This document shows, in pieces, positions 21,437 through 33,813 of a DNA stretch of 53,742 bases. The notes under the pieces were generated by a model. The model was not told the origin of the DNA. It worked only from the letters and a program-made list of their open reading frames with translations, and did not search any database. A program made the translations under genes and the position numbers. This DNA is from Triparma columacea. Taxonomy: Eukaryota; Sar; Bolidophyceae; Parmales; Triparmaceae. How positions within the stretch are numbered: the stretch's first letter is position 1; the number at the start of each line of letters is the position of its first letter. The stretch is from positions 466 through 54,207 of the forward strand of contig BRYA01000722.1 of NCBI GenBank assembly GCA_030267965.1, read 5' to 3'.

Positions 21437-23441
21437 ATGCTTGGAAGGGCATTTCGAGCCGTGTCAATACGACGGAATGGTGTATTGCGCCTGAATATTA
21501 GTCATAGACTCCAAAATAGACTCCCCCTAATTGGCCATCTCGCCTCCTCCACCTCTTTCTCCTCCTCCTCAACTCCCCCGCCAATTCCACCCAACAGAAC
21601 TGATAGGTTGAGTTGGAAAGAAACTTTCTCACTTCTTCAGCTTAAAGATTACTCCAAAGAGGAAATTGAGAAGAAGCTGCAGGTCATGAGCCAAAAAAAC
21701 CTCAAGCCCTCCTCCTTTGACAATGACAACGACAACGGCAGCAATATCGACGCACCCAACACACAAAGTACATTAACAGTAGACTCCATATCAAATTACA
21801 TCCGCACCGACCTCTCAACATACTCCGTTGGAATGGCTCATGAAACCCCTGAAATGATATCCCGCCGTCTCTTGTCCCGTCTCTCTTCCCCCTCCGTCTC
21901 AGGATCTGCATCAGAGATCCACGACATGTCAGGGAAGGTCGACATCAAGGCTCTGATGCCTCTCACTACCTCTATGCTCCTCGTCGGATCATGCGTGGGA
22001 ATGATTACGCCGATCATGCCGTACATAGTGGAGGACCTCTCCCTCTCTACTGCCCAGTTCGGCTACGTAATATCGGCCTTTGGTTTCGCCAAGCTCCTCG
22101 GCAACATCCCTTCCGCCATCCTCGTCGAGCGCCACGGTAGAAAGCCCTACCTTGTCTACTCCCTACTAGCTGTGGGCGCGGGCACTGCGGGGATAGGCTT
22201 CGCGGGGGCTCTCGATCAACTCCTGGCCTGCAGGCTTGCGGTCGGCCTGGGTGTCGCAGCCCTGAGCACGAGCGCGACTTTGACAATTACCGATATATCC
22301 ACTCCGAACAACAGGGCCTCCACCATGGCCCCAGTGATGGCGGCGTTTGCGGCTGGCACTGCCCTCGGTCCTGCTGTCGGGGGGATACTGGCGGACAGCA
22401 TAGGGGTGCAGAACACATTCAGCATGATTGGGGTCGCGTTCCTTGGCAACGCTGTGCTCAACGGCACGTTCCTCACTGAGACCAAGGTGAGAATGGTCAA
22501 TGAGTAGACTGGAGGAGCGCAGCGACGACACTGATGACGACACTGATGACGACACTAGATGACCCTTCGGTGACTAGCTTCGCTCGTCGCACAATCCTTA
22601 CCCACAAAACGCAATCTCTCCCACGAATCGCTTCGCTCGTCGCAGTCCAGGGTGTCTCGGGGGGGGAGGCTGGTCTACAGCGAGAAGGACAAAGAGGAGG
22701 AGGCGAACGAGACCTTCTGGACCGCGTGTACCACCGCAGTGGGACAGTGGCAACCCCTGCTTAAGAATCGGCATGTGAGGAACGCCATCATCCTCAACTC
22801 ATGCTACTGGGTCAGCCTGTCCGGGGCGCAGATGACACTGCTGCCACTGTTCCTGACGGACCCAACGCTGCCGTTCGCGATGACCGCGGCGACGCTGGGT
22901 AAGGTTTACGCTGGGATGAGCATCGTGCAGGTGCTGGGAAGTCAGCCTCTTGCGATCTTGACTGATAAGATAGGGAAGAAGGTGAGAGGAGGCAGAAAAG
23001 AAGCTCTCCCCCCGCTCCCTTCCCGCACGAACAAATCTCACCCCAAACACACGCACACGCACGCACACACAGCCTGTGATAATAGCAGGTTCGGCAATAG
23101 TCGGCGGTTCCATCTGCCTCCTCACCCAGTGCTCCACCCTCGAGACCCTCGCCGCCACCCTCGGCCTCTGGTCAGTCGGCGGGGTGTTCCTCAGCACCGC
23201 CCCGATCGCGTACGTCAGCGATCTAGTGGAGGAGGGGGAGAGGGCTCAGGCGATCGCGCTGCTGAGAACGTGCGGGGACGTTGGACTGCTGGTTGGAGCG
23301 ACAACCACGGGGATGCTGGCGGATATCTCGTCGATTGAAGGGGCGATGGCGTTTAGTGGGGGGGTGCTTCTGACGGCTACGTCGTGGTATGTGGCGTCTG
23401 GGAGGATGGGGGGTAATAATAATCAGAAGGATGCTTCTTGA
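21437..23441 (+). CDS. Major facilitator superfamily carrier with organelle-type presequence
   Basis: Exons 21437-22486, 22646-22981 and 23073-23441 join in frame to 584 residues. The N-terminus (MLGRAFRAVSIRRNGVLRLN) is Arg-rich and amphipathic without acids, like a mitochondrial or plastid targeting sequence, followed by a Ser/Pro linker. Twelve hydrophobic segments follow from about residue 175. The MFS loop motif is clear (GNIPSAILVERHGRKP), with a drug/H+ antiporter-like GTALGPAVGGILAD. Substrate not predictable. Intron 1 (22487-22645) carries the CTTCGCTCGTCGCA word twice, once at the acceptor. Intron 2 ends in a CA dinucleotide run next to the acceptor. Confidence 0.8.
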
Positions 23442-23612
23442 TGAGAAATATTTCACTCATTACGGTGCTGAGGTGGCAGGAGCGCCACTTTCTCCCCCGC
23501 CCCCCTTCCTTGAAAGGGTTAGGGTTGAGACACCTTCGTTGAATCTGTTTAATTCAAGCGAAGAAAAAAACAAGAAATTTGCCATTTTGTATGCTAAAGG
23601 GTTATTATCAAG

Positions 23613-26600
23613 TTAGATTGTGGCCGGGACAACGACTGCCCCACCGACTGCGTGTGTGCCTGTGCCACTCGTGAAGGCCTGCTTTTTCGCAAAGCCGTTG
23701 AAAATTTGCTCCAGCGTCGTCTGGGAGATGCTGTAGTCTTGGATCCTTAAAGCACCCTTAACGCTCTCTAATACACCGAACAACCCCCCGATGGTGAGTG
23801 TGGTGTTACCTGTTGGAGTGACTTGAACGAGCTCGGGTAGGTTGATTCGGAGGCGATGGTCCTGTGATTCGAGGACGATATGGTTTGGGAAGTTAACCCT
23901 GAAGAAATTGACGATTCCGGTTACTACATCCCCAGTGGGGGTGTTGAGGGTGGTTTCCACAGGAACTTCCACGTTGCCACCCGTTACCGCTGCCGGTGTG
24001 TCCTCCTGGGCGTTGATCTCGATCTGGTAACCTTTCCCAAACTTGTTCTTCAAATGCTGCCCAGAGCCGATACAACGGAAATAACCGTCCACCATTATGC
24101 CGATCTTAGAGCATAGGGCCTCAGCTTCCTCCATTGAGTGCGTGGTGAGAATGATAGATGTATCCTTCTCCTCAGCGATCTGATTCACGATGCTCCACAT
24201 GAAACGCCTTGCGAGGGGGTCCATTCCTGTGGATGGTTCGTCAAGGAACACAATCTTTGGGTCTCCTATGAGGGCGCATGCGACGCTCAGCTTTCTCTTG
24301 TTTCCGCCGCTGTAACCCCCTGAAGTTCTGTCGCAGTGAGCGATCAAGTCCATCCTCTTAATTTGCTCATCAACGACAACCTTGATGTCAGACTCCTCGA
24401 CTCCCTTTAGCCTGGCGTAGAACTCCAGGTGCTCCCTCCCCGTAAGGAGGGGGAACAACGGGTCGAATTGGGGGCAGTATCCGATAAGCCTCTGAGTGCG
24501 CGTGGCGAGCAAAAGGTGGTGAGTTACAAAACAAGGCAAAATATGAACCCTTTCCGCGACTCGCTTCGCTCGTCGTCGCCGCCCTCCCTCACCTTAACTT
24601 CGTTTGCTTGCCCCATTATTGACCTCTGCGCCAACCATGCCTCTCCCGCAGAGGGAGGAAATTCGCCGGTGATCATGCCGAGAGTTGAGGTTTTGCCCGC
24701 ACCGTTGACTCCTAGCAAGCCGAAGCACATTCCAGGTTCCACCGTGAACGAAACTCCTCTCACTGCCAACTTTGGAACGCCGCAGCACCTATTGAAAAAG
24801 CCGTATTGTTTCTTCAGATCTTTCACGAGGACTGGAGGGTAATTGGAGCGACCCTCACCGTTCACTAATGCTGAGCACTTCCTGTCCTCCTCGCACACGT
24901 CGTCGTCCATGTCGATTATTTCCGAATAAGAGTTGACGTTGCGCTGGAAGAGGTTCAGAAGGCAGCCCGAAAATCGAGGAGAGTCGGTAACGAACTGAAT
25001 CAGGAGAACGAGGGCGAAGTAACCGGGGATGGAGTAAATGAGCCAATAGATCTCATTCCTTGCAATTTCTGGGTCCCAGGCTGTGAGAACCTCCTGACCC
25101 ATCTTTTTGAGAATACTAATGAGCTGCCTGTTCTGTATCTTGTTGAGAGCCAGGGAAAGATTGAAGGTAGGCAAAAAGTGGCCGATCATTACTATATACT
25201 TCTCGACGTCAATGATGGTGTCAAGGAAAGAGTAGTCTTCATCAGGATCCCTTTCTTCACCAGGAGGTGAATCGAAAGCTAGAATTATGAGCTTTAAAAT
25301 GTACGCAGTCAAACCTGCCATGTAACCGAATATCATGGACATCAGCATGGTAAATCCAAAGTTGGTGAGGCTATTCTTGAAGAGAAATGATTGGCAGTAG
25401 GCAAAGACGGTGGCTGCCGCCCCCCATGCGAAGAGAAGTCCGGCAATAACTTCGATGACTGCGATGAGCGAGGTGAGAATTAGCGTTTGGGTTTTGCCTC
25501 CTCTTTTTAGTTGTTGTTACCCTAAACGTCGTCGCTGCGCTCCCCCTCCCTTCCCCTCCCGCCCTCGTCCATCTCACCTCCGGAGTCAGTGAGTTCGTCA
25601 ATTTTGAAGGCGTGGAGCAAACCAATCATTATGCTCGCAGATATGGAAAAATTAAAGAAGTCGAAGATGAACGTGGAGAACCAGTAAGAGAACGGAGTCA
25701 CCCCACTTATGATCTGCATATGCTTCGCCTTGTTTACCCTCTCGTTGATTGCGAAGCTGCCAAATGCGGCCGGAACGAAAGGGAGCGCAAAGAGCATAGT
25801 GAATACAGTGCCTTCAACAGCCTCAGCGGAAGACACCTCGACCTCAACGATCGTCTTGGGGAAAGGTTGGGATTTCGTCATTATTGATACCTCGGGATCG
25901 ATAGACCTGATGATTATCCCGTTTGCCAAGTTGACAAACGTCGGGAACGCGTGAGCGCTGGTGAAATTTACCATGGTTACATATTCAACAAACTTTGACG
26001 TAAGAAAGTTGAGGCCTCTCTCTCCATCGAAAGTTGAGTTGTAAATTGGAGACCTTGAGGGCGCGAGGGGGGTTGAAGTGAAGAACAGAGCTCCAAATCT
26101 GCTCTCTTTGAAGTCATCTTGGGTGCTTTGAAGCACAGTGGCGATGTCGTTGACGTTTGGAGAATGGCCTCCGATCTCGTCTACTTTCACCAACTCAACC
26201 TTCTCGTCGTCAATGAGATCGATTGTTTCGTCGTGAAGAGAAACTGTGCAGTTGAACAAAAGGGGGAAAGTTAAGTTAAGTTTGGCACCATTTTGTTGGC
26301 GTTCTTTCTCGGCAGTTGTGAAAGAAGCCCCGGCGTTGCCCCGGTCTATTTTTTGTGTTGAGAAACCAGAAAAGACGTCGTTGTAGTTACACTGTCCCCA
26401 CTCCACCCACCATTCGAAGTCCCCGTAGGGCTTGCAACTTTGTTCGGTGGGGATAGAGGAGCAATCGGATTGACCGTTGTCGCCATAAAAGATGGGTGTC
26501 TTCGAGCTGTGCATGTGATCCGTAGAAAGGGTCACGGTCTTAATAGGCTTGGATGCCTGATTTAGGCTCGTTCCATACATCCCTAGAGTTATGATTCCCA

Positions 26601-29600
26601 TGGGGACAATGAAGGACGAGAACCAAGTAGGGTAGTCCCTTATTTGGATTTTCCACCTCTTGATGAGTAGAGCGATGATGTGTCTGAAGCTGCGATGACC
26701 GAAGTGAAGGTTGCGTTAGTGAGCAAGTTGGCTTGTTGGTTGGTTGGTTAATATAGTAGTGCCTAGATTAATCGACACTCTTCTTGGGATTTTTCTTTCT
26801 CACCTGTAGATCCAAAACTTGGAGGTGTCGATTTTGGTGAATTGGACCTTTGAACGATCATCGTCTGTATTTTTCTTTTGAGAAACATCATCGTCTCCTT
26901 TTAAAGCTCCACGGGCTATTGTCAGGAAAACTTCCTCCAGGGTAGTCACGCTGATACCGTAGCTGATGAGCCCAAGATTTTCGAGGTTGGTGTCCAGCTG
27001 CGATGTGCGTTAATAGGAGTTAGAGTTGTCACGTTCGGGCCTTGTGGCGTGCGGGTCGTTGTCTGCCTTGGCGATCTCTTTCATTTCATTTCTTCTTCTT
27101 GCCTATTAATTTCCTCACCTCGCTCAACATTCTAGGGAAGTGGGCAGAGCTCTCCAGTGGGAGCTGGTACGAGATTTCCATCCCAACCGAGGAGAGAGTT
27201 TCGGCAGAGCTCACGTACTTCTTGACCAACGTACTGATTGCAACGTCGTCAGCCCTTCCGGAGGGGTTCTTCTCGAAGACGATGTTGTACCCTACTCCAA
27301 ACTCCTTCTTGAGGAAGAGGGAGCTTCCCGAACAGCGCAGGGAGCCCTCGCTCATGATGCTGATCCTGTCGCCAAGCAGATCGGCTTCGTCCATAAAGTG
27401 GGTAGTTAAGACGATGACGCGCCCTTCTTTCTTCTTCCTGATGAGCTCCCAGGTCGATCTGCGGGAGAAAGGGTCCATGCCGCTGGTGGGTTCGTCAAGG
27501 AAGACAAAGTCGGAGTCTCCTAGGAACGCTATTGCTAGTGATAGTTTTCGCTTTTGACCCCCTGAGAGCTTGCATGCTAGCCAGTTTCGCTGCAACAGGC
27601 GCGTTTGGTGGGTTTGATGATTGTTAGCTTCGCAATACTCTTACACTTCTTTGTGCCCATTCTCACCTTCTCCGGTATGCCCACTTCTTCAAGAATGTTC
27701 GTGATGAGGCCACTGAGGTTGTCAGTTTTGACTTGTTTTATCGCAGCAAAAAGCCTCAAGTGCTGCTCAACGGTCATGGTGAGAAATAAAACGTCGTGTT
27801 GGGGGCAGACGCCCAAGTTGCGGCGGATGATATTCATTTCGGTGCTGACGTCATGTGGTCCAATCTTCACTGAGCCCGAGGTGGGCGTCGTCATCCCGTT
27901 CAAGACGTTGATAGTTGTGGTCTTTCCTGCCCCATTGTGACCAAGTAGGCAAGAAACCTGCCCCTTGTAGAAGTTGAGGTCGAGGCCTGAAACTGCCACC
28001 TTCTCCCCGCTGTTTGTGTTATACACCTTCCTGAGGCCCTTGATTTGAATAATCTCCTTGTCTTCCTCCTGGCGCACCAAGTCCGCTCTAACTTCCTCGA
28101 CCGTACTTATCTGAATGTCGTTGGTGTCGACTGTAGTATAGTCCCCCTTGTTTGACGACCAAACCTCACCCGTCTTCCAATATGAGGGCATGAAGATGAA
28201 GTGGGGAGGGAGAGATACGCCAAAGTCGGATGGGACAACTTTGGCGACGTACCAGGAGAGGCAAATGTACATGAAAGTGTCGACTACCATAATGACAAGG
28301 CATTCGTTGTAGGGGATGCTGTAGATGTCTATCGCGGTCCGCGCAGTGTCGGCAGTAACCCCGATCTGGTTGCTCTCGTAGAAGATGAAGTTATCGACGG
28401 TATACATAAAGAGAGATCCGGGGTGGCACAGGGAGACGATCACTTTGTAGGCTTTCCCATCTGGTATCATGGCGGGGATGATCATGCCGCTGAAGAAGAT
28501 TATGAAACCAATGAGGGCAGCCCTTTTTGCCTTAGAGAAGAACGAGGCGATGAAGATACAATACGACGTGCAGGATATAAGATAGAAGAAGATAAAGAAG
28601 AACACCAGGACAAGTGAGGAATTCACGAAAAGGCTATGACGGGGGGGGTAGGGGGGGTGCGTTAGCTTAGGGGGGGGCATAGCATTGCCAAAAGGAATAC
28701 ATATCATATTTTCCATGGTGCTTTCGCCAATTAGTTCTCACCTCTTCGCGGTTATCATGCAGGCCGATGTCGTCACGAGAGCTTGAAGGATGAAGAGCGC
28801 CCACCAGGAGCAAGATATCTCCATGTCAGTCACACCCATTATCTTCAAACCCTCAGTCAACTTAAGCTCTTTTTCCTCGGTTATTTGCTTGATAGTGTTA
28901 TAGAAGGTCATGATGAAGGAAAGGTACATCAGGGTGGCAAAGACATCTCCCACGTACTGCCAGAAGGCGTTGAAAGTGTAACCTTTGTAAGGAAACCCGG
29001 CAGCATTTGGCCTGATGTAAAAGTCAGGAGGGGATCCAGTCTTGTCAAGTGAGACGGTTTCCAGTATGAAACTGTCAACCATATATGTCTGGATGTGTAC
29101 GAAGCGAGCATTCGCATATTTTGCGGCACAGGAGCCAAGCTCTAGCGATTCGTCAATCATGTACTGACTCCGCATTTCTTCGTCGCTTCCCAACTCCGAC
29201 CAGCACATATTGTCTACCTCACCAGGAGTCTTGGCGTAGTGTTGAAAATCCTTCGCGTCCTCGTCCTGGTACATGAGAGACGTCGAGTTCATTCGAATGG
29301 TGTAGTCATACGCCGGGTGAAGGCCGTTCCAGACGATGGCAAATGCAAGGGGGTCCTCAGTTATTCCATAGCCTGGGTCATTGATATAGTTGATCATTTC
29401 TGACTCGGAATCAAAGATTTTGAGGAGGTCATAGTCACCGATTGACATTTGGAACGAGCTGCGGAGGTAGTTGGCGTGCGAAGCAAGATGAGAAGGCACG
29501 GTGGGGTCGTCCTTAAGGGAGTCCGAGGGTGCCAATGCAATGTAGCGCTGTGATAAAGGTGATCGGGGGGGGGACGTAAGTAAATATTTTGGAAGAATTG

Positions 29601-30268
29601 TCGCATTTTGTTTCAGTTTTGTCCGTTTCTCACCTTCTGACAGAGGTCAAAGACACTTTGTCCCTCTTCTTCACAACTGTCGGCTGCGACGAGGAGGTGC
29701 AGTGAGCGCGCTTTAATCGAGTGATATGATGAAGATAAGATGCCTTCCACAATCGGCAAGATTTTCCTATTCTCTCACCTGCGTGGGCAGAGTCGATCCA
29801 TTCGAAACGCTCGTATGGGGTACAATCTAGCAGCATGGAAAGCTTGCTGGAGTGGGGGTGGTAAGAGTGTGAGTGTGTTGGGGCAGTTAGGGTTTGGGTG
29901 ACCACTACTCACTTTTCCACATCCCATTCCCTTGTGTCTTCCGCACATCCGGGACCCTGACAATTATCGGGATCATAGGGTACACAAGTCGGAGCGTTGT
30001 TTTTGTCGTATCCGCGGTTGACATAATCAACAAATGTAGCTGAGGCAAAAACACCCTCTGCAGAGTCACTGTCCATGCTGTAAACATCGCCTGGGACACC
30101 AGGGAGGACACTTTCGTCATCAATTTCCGTGGAAACCCATGAAAAGAGGTAGAAAAAGCCCAGAGGCACGAACACTTCCAGGAGAAATCCAAAGGGGATT
30201 GCGGAGCCCGAGGGGCTTTTGCATCTTCGAAGGATGCACTTGTAAAGGAGGGCCAAGAGCACACCCAT
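23613..30268 (-). CDS. Full-length ABCA-subfamily ABC transporter
   Basis: Ten exons (30268-29913, 29846-29779, 29683-29634, 29547-28742, 28633-27667, 27589-27119, 26997-26804, 26689-25578, 25458-24593, 24491-23613) join in frame to 1922 residues in the order TMD1-NBD1-TMD2-NBD2. Each TMD begins with one membrane helix followed by a large extracytosolic loop, the ABCA layout. NBD1 has [32 protein letters not shown] and [12 protein letters not shown]2 has [33 protein letters not shown] and TTHSMEEAE, so both sites look competent. ABCA proteins move lipids or lipid-like molecules across membranes. Start chosen at [11 protein letters not shown], where the typical basic 'LLxRxxxP' N-terminus begins. 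Several introns end in TCGCAG. Confidence 0.93.
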
Positions 30269-30459
30269 CGCAAATGTGGAAGAAGGTGGGGAGACAGGTG
30301 GGGAGACAGGTGCGAGAACGGCTTGTTTGTTTGCCTTCTTGCAGAACAAAGTGTTGCTGTTGTGGCAACCAAACTCAACCAGAAGCCAAAGTTCTGGAAA
30401 AAGGCCGAAAGTCGATCGAATCGAAGTAAATAGCAGGTTTTGAGAACCCCAAATCAAAG
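30269..30459. promoter_or_regulatory. Short divergent promoter, ABCA (-) / MFS (+)
   Basis: Only 191 bp separate the two start codons. The stretch contains a 14-bp direct repeat (GGTGGGGAGACAGG, from about 30286) and CA/TTG-rich sequence. No TATA-like element was recognised. Shared control is inferred from spacing only. Confidence 0.4.
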
Positions 30460-31911
30460 ATGGACGAAGGGAGAGGTGGAGGTGGAGGAGGAGGGGGGAG
30501 GAGAGCTATCGTCGGGGCCTTCATTCTGCACTTTGTGGGGTAAGTGATATCGCGGAATGGTTTCATGGCTTATTTTTCATGCCTCACCCTGACCCGACTC
30601 CCCCCAACCAAAACTAGTTTGGGCATACTCTACAGTGGTGGGCTTTATGTTGTTCCGGTGCAGAGGTCATTAGGTGTCAGTCGGGAGCAAGCGAGTTTAG
30701 TACCGGCTACGTTTACAGCGTCAATGTTGTTTTGTTCTCTTGCTGCGGGGAAGGTGTTCGATTGGTGGTCAAAAAAGCAAGTGGACAGGAAGGAGGGGGG
30801 AGAAAATGTTGTGTGGATGGGTCTGCCAATTGCTGCAGGTGGCTTAGTCTCGTTTGTGGGGTTATTCCTTCTCTCATATGTGGAGATTGTTGAAGTTGCT
30901 TTCTTCTTATCAATGCTTGTGGGAGCTGGAGCGAGCTTATTTGCGATCCCCTCGATAACCATCGTACAAAGCTGGTACGGTGAGAGAACAAGAGCCAAGG
31001 CTACGGGCTTGGCAATGGCTGGGAGCGGGTTGGGAAACTTTGTTTACGCAATTGGTTTACAGAAACTAATCAGTCATTTTGATGGGGAGGGGGGAGGGGG
31101 GGAGGGGGGAGGGGGGGAGGGTTGGAGAAAAGCCCTACGGGTAGAGGCGGGAGTCTCTTTGGGATTGGTGTTCTTTGGATCTACGCTAATTTTCAGGAAG
31201 ATGGAGGAGAAGAGGGGGGGGAATGGAGACAGCGGGGCCAACCAACTTACGTTCATAGAATGCATGAGAACGCGCCCGCTGCTTACTGTAACGGCCTTCA
31301 AGGCGATTTTCGCCTTCGGCTATTTAAATTTCTTTGTCCACATTGTGGCATTCTGCGAAGGCATCGGCCTAAGCACAGAAGACTCATCCCTCGCCCTCAG
31401 CCTCGTCGGGATCTGCTCCATAGTAGGAAGAGTCGTAATCGGAATCGCAGCTGACAAAGCTGGGACGAAAAATTGCCTACTCGCGTCCATGGTGATATTA
31501 GCTGGGTGCGTCGGCCTTTGGCCGCAAGTGAAAGCCACCAGTGAAGGCAAGGTTCATGTCATGGTGCTCAGCGGCTGCTACGGGTTCTTCGCAGGGGCCT
31601 TCCCCAGCCTCCCGCCCAGCATCGTGGCGGAGTACTATATCAAGGTCGCAAATAACTCCCTCTTCCAAATCGTCGGCGTCCAATTCTTTTTAGAGACTCT
31701 CGGCGCCCTCGTTGGGCCAGTCCTGGTGGGCAAGCTCTTCGACACAACAGGGGACTACGAGGCAGGAGCATGGATGACGTTCGGAGTCATGGTTGTTGGT
31801 ATTGGCGTATTAGCTTCAATAAACAATGTCAAGAATTTCGAGAGGAAGCTTGCGGAAAGCGGCATCAAGGTCAGAACGACGAGTGATGATGGTAGCAATG
31901 CCATTTTGTGA
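30460..31911 (+). CDS. Monocarboxylate/oxalate-formate-type MFS transporter
   Basis: Exons 30460-30539 and 30618-31911 join in frame (GG|T) to 457 residues. A Gly-rich N-terminus leads into TM1, GILYSGGLYVVPVQRSLGVS, typical of the MCT/OFA group. Twelve hydrophobic segments can be traced, with SIVGRVVIGIAADKAG as the central loop and GAFPSLPPSIVAEYY in the second half. Such carriers move small organic acids with protons, probably at the plasma membrane. A glycine-rich central loop is coded by a G-rich tract at 31085-31115. Substrate unknown. Confidence 0.82.
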
Positions 31912-32473
31912 ACAAATGTTGATTTGTGTTCCGTACCCTCAATAGAAAAAAAGATTTTGTAGATTTTTTTGGAATTTTTTGGGGTCCTTCATAGTCCAAT
32001 TGAATTTTAAATTTCACATAAAATATTTTATTATTGATGCAATATATATCACAAGGTATTGTATAAATATTACATTTGATTGAAGAAATAGTAAAAAAAT
32101 TGGTAAATAATTAGGATACTGATGATTCTTAGATTTCACAAATATTAATCTCTATCATTGAATCGTTTAATTTATGAATATTAAATTATCAAAATGCAAT
32201 TTGCAAATATAATTTTGTAGAATGAGAATGTACGATTTTAATGTTAAGAAAGTTTGGATTTGATTTTGATGTAGTTTGAGTTAATTAGAGAGCCATCATC
32301 GACAAGAATATAATTTCATTTTTTTTCGTAAGAATTTGATTGATCTGCGGTAAAGGCGGTAAAGGCGAAGGAATGGCCAACTAAAAGCGAATACATTTTA
32401 CTCTCGACAATTGTGAATTTACCCCCCCGCTCCCCCTCCCCCTAACTCTCCAAACTCCACCCCCCCCCTCACT
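31912..32473. other. AT-rich convergent intergenic spacer
   Basis: About 560 bp between converging stop codons. 31940-32340 is strongly AT-rich compared with the GC-rich genes around it, with runs of T and A and no open frame of note. It ends in a C-rich block (32421-32470). It is by far the longest convergent gap here. No gene, RNA or mobile element recognised. Confidence 0.6.
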
Positions 32474-33596
32474 TTAAAATTTCTTGAAGTGAGGAACCCC
32501 GGTTGTGCTTCCAACGGTCTCCACTAGCATTTTCGTCTCTACGAGCTGGTGGAAATACACGAAGGAGCAGAGTTTCTCGAGGAAGAACCCAACGACGACG
32601 AACATGCTCAGATACTTCACCCACGCGTCCTTCAGGACCTCCATCGGCTTAGGGGTGTAGAGGATGTCCTGGGTTGGGATGTTCAACTTCGCGTTGAGGG
32701 TAAAAGTTCCCGCGAGGTCGTCAATCTTGGCGCCCCAGTAGTTGTACTGAGGCTCGTAGGCGAGGGTGTAGTTCCTCCCCATGGCTTTCGCGAGGATGGT
32801 CTTGATGTCGCCTTCCTTGGCGCTGATGATACTGGCTGTGTCGACCAGCTCGGTGTCTGCGTACATGGTGGTGTAGCCTCCCTTGACGAAGACGGGGTTG
32901 TTCTGGCGGAAAACCAGATTTCCGGACGTCACGAGCTCCTTCCCTGCGACCCCGCTGTCGTGGGAGAGGTGTACAACGCTCTCCATCACAATCTTGGCCG
33001 AGCTCTGCAGCTGGCTGCGGAAGAACACCAGGCAGTCGAGCTTCTTCACCTCCGACGACGCGGGGATGGGGATAGTCGCAGTGATCTCGAACGTGTCCGT
33101 GAGGGAGTCGATGTTGACGTCCACCTCCCTGGTCTTGACGGAAACTGGGCGGAAGGCGTCCCCATGCAGGCGGTTGAGGTCGGGGATGCTGCTGTAGAAA
33201 AATGAGTCGGCCGCCGAGGAGCCTGATCCCTCGATTATGATCTTGTACTCGTACTTGTTTGACACCTGTTCTCTGTATGTGTTTGTTTTGAGCCTGAGGG
33301 AGGGACAGGAGGGAGTTTGGAGGGGAGACGGATTAGTATCGTGTCGTTGGCGGAATGCTCAAAGTTATCACAACCGCCCCTATTTACCGCCACCCCTCCC
33401 CCATAACCTTTAACCCCCCACCCCTTTCCCTGATGGCCCCCCTCCTCACGCACCAAAAGTTTTCAGAGTAAGACAAGAAGAAAGGGAGCGCCACCAGGAC
33501 CCAAACGGTAACTACGAAGAATAAATAGGAGCAGCTGTTGTAGGGGGCGTAGTAACGGCGCCTGATTGGCTCTTGAAAGAGCTCCACACTGCTCAT
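32474..33596 (-). CDS. TMEM231: TMEM231, ciliary transition-zone membrane protein
   Basis: Exons 33596-33454 and 33293-32474 join in frame to 320 residues (animal protein about 316). The intron splits a Trp codon and the join restores FWLKTNTYREQ. The protein opens SSVELFQEPIRRRYYAPYNS, followed by TM1, an exposed beta-rich domain (PDLNRLHGDAFRPVSVKTRE; PVFVKGGYTTMYAD), then LKDAWVKYLSMFVVVGFFLE with the second TM near the C-terminus. This is the TMEM231 layout. The protein belongs to the MKS/B9 module that gates entry to the cilium. The start shares a 217-bp promoter with IFT46. Confidence 0.92.
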
Positions 33597-33813
33597 TGCT
33601 GTATTTCGTGGGGGGGGGGGGTTGCCCAAGTGTTGTGTTAAGAGTTTTTTTGCGTTTAATTGCTCGAATTATAGGGTCGCGACTGAGGTTTTATACCGAG
33701 ACTGTAATTTATTAGCGGCGAGGCTTAGTGAGGGTTGAAAAATGTGGTGAAGTTTGGTTTGGAGTGCTCCTCAAAATCCCAATTTCAAACTCGAACAAAA
33801 ACTTTACTGAGTT
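33597..33813. promoter_or_regulatory. Divergent promoter shared by two cilium genes
   Basis: 217 bp between ATGs of TMEM231 (-) and IFT46 (+). It holds a G run (33610-33620) followed by GTTGCC (33621-33626), which equals one half of the RFX X-box; the second half is not present. Whether RFX factors exist in this organism is unknown, so the half-site is only noted. Confidence 0.4.

Noticed and set aside
33621..33640. RFX X-box in the TMEM231/IFT46 promoter
   Set aside because: Only the GTTGCC half is present; the second half does not fit.
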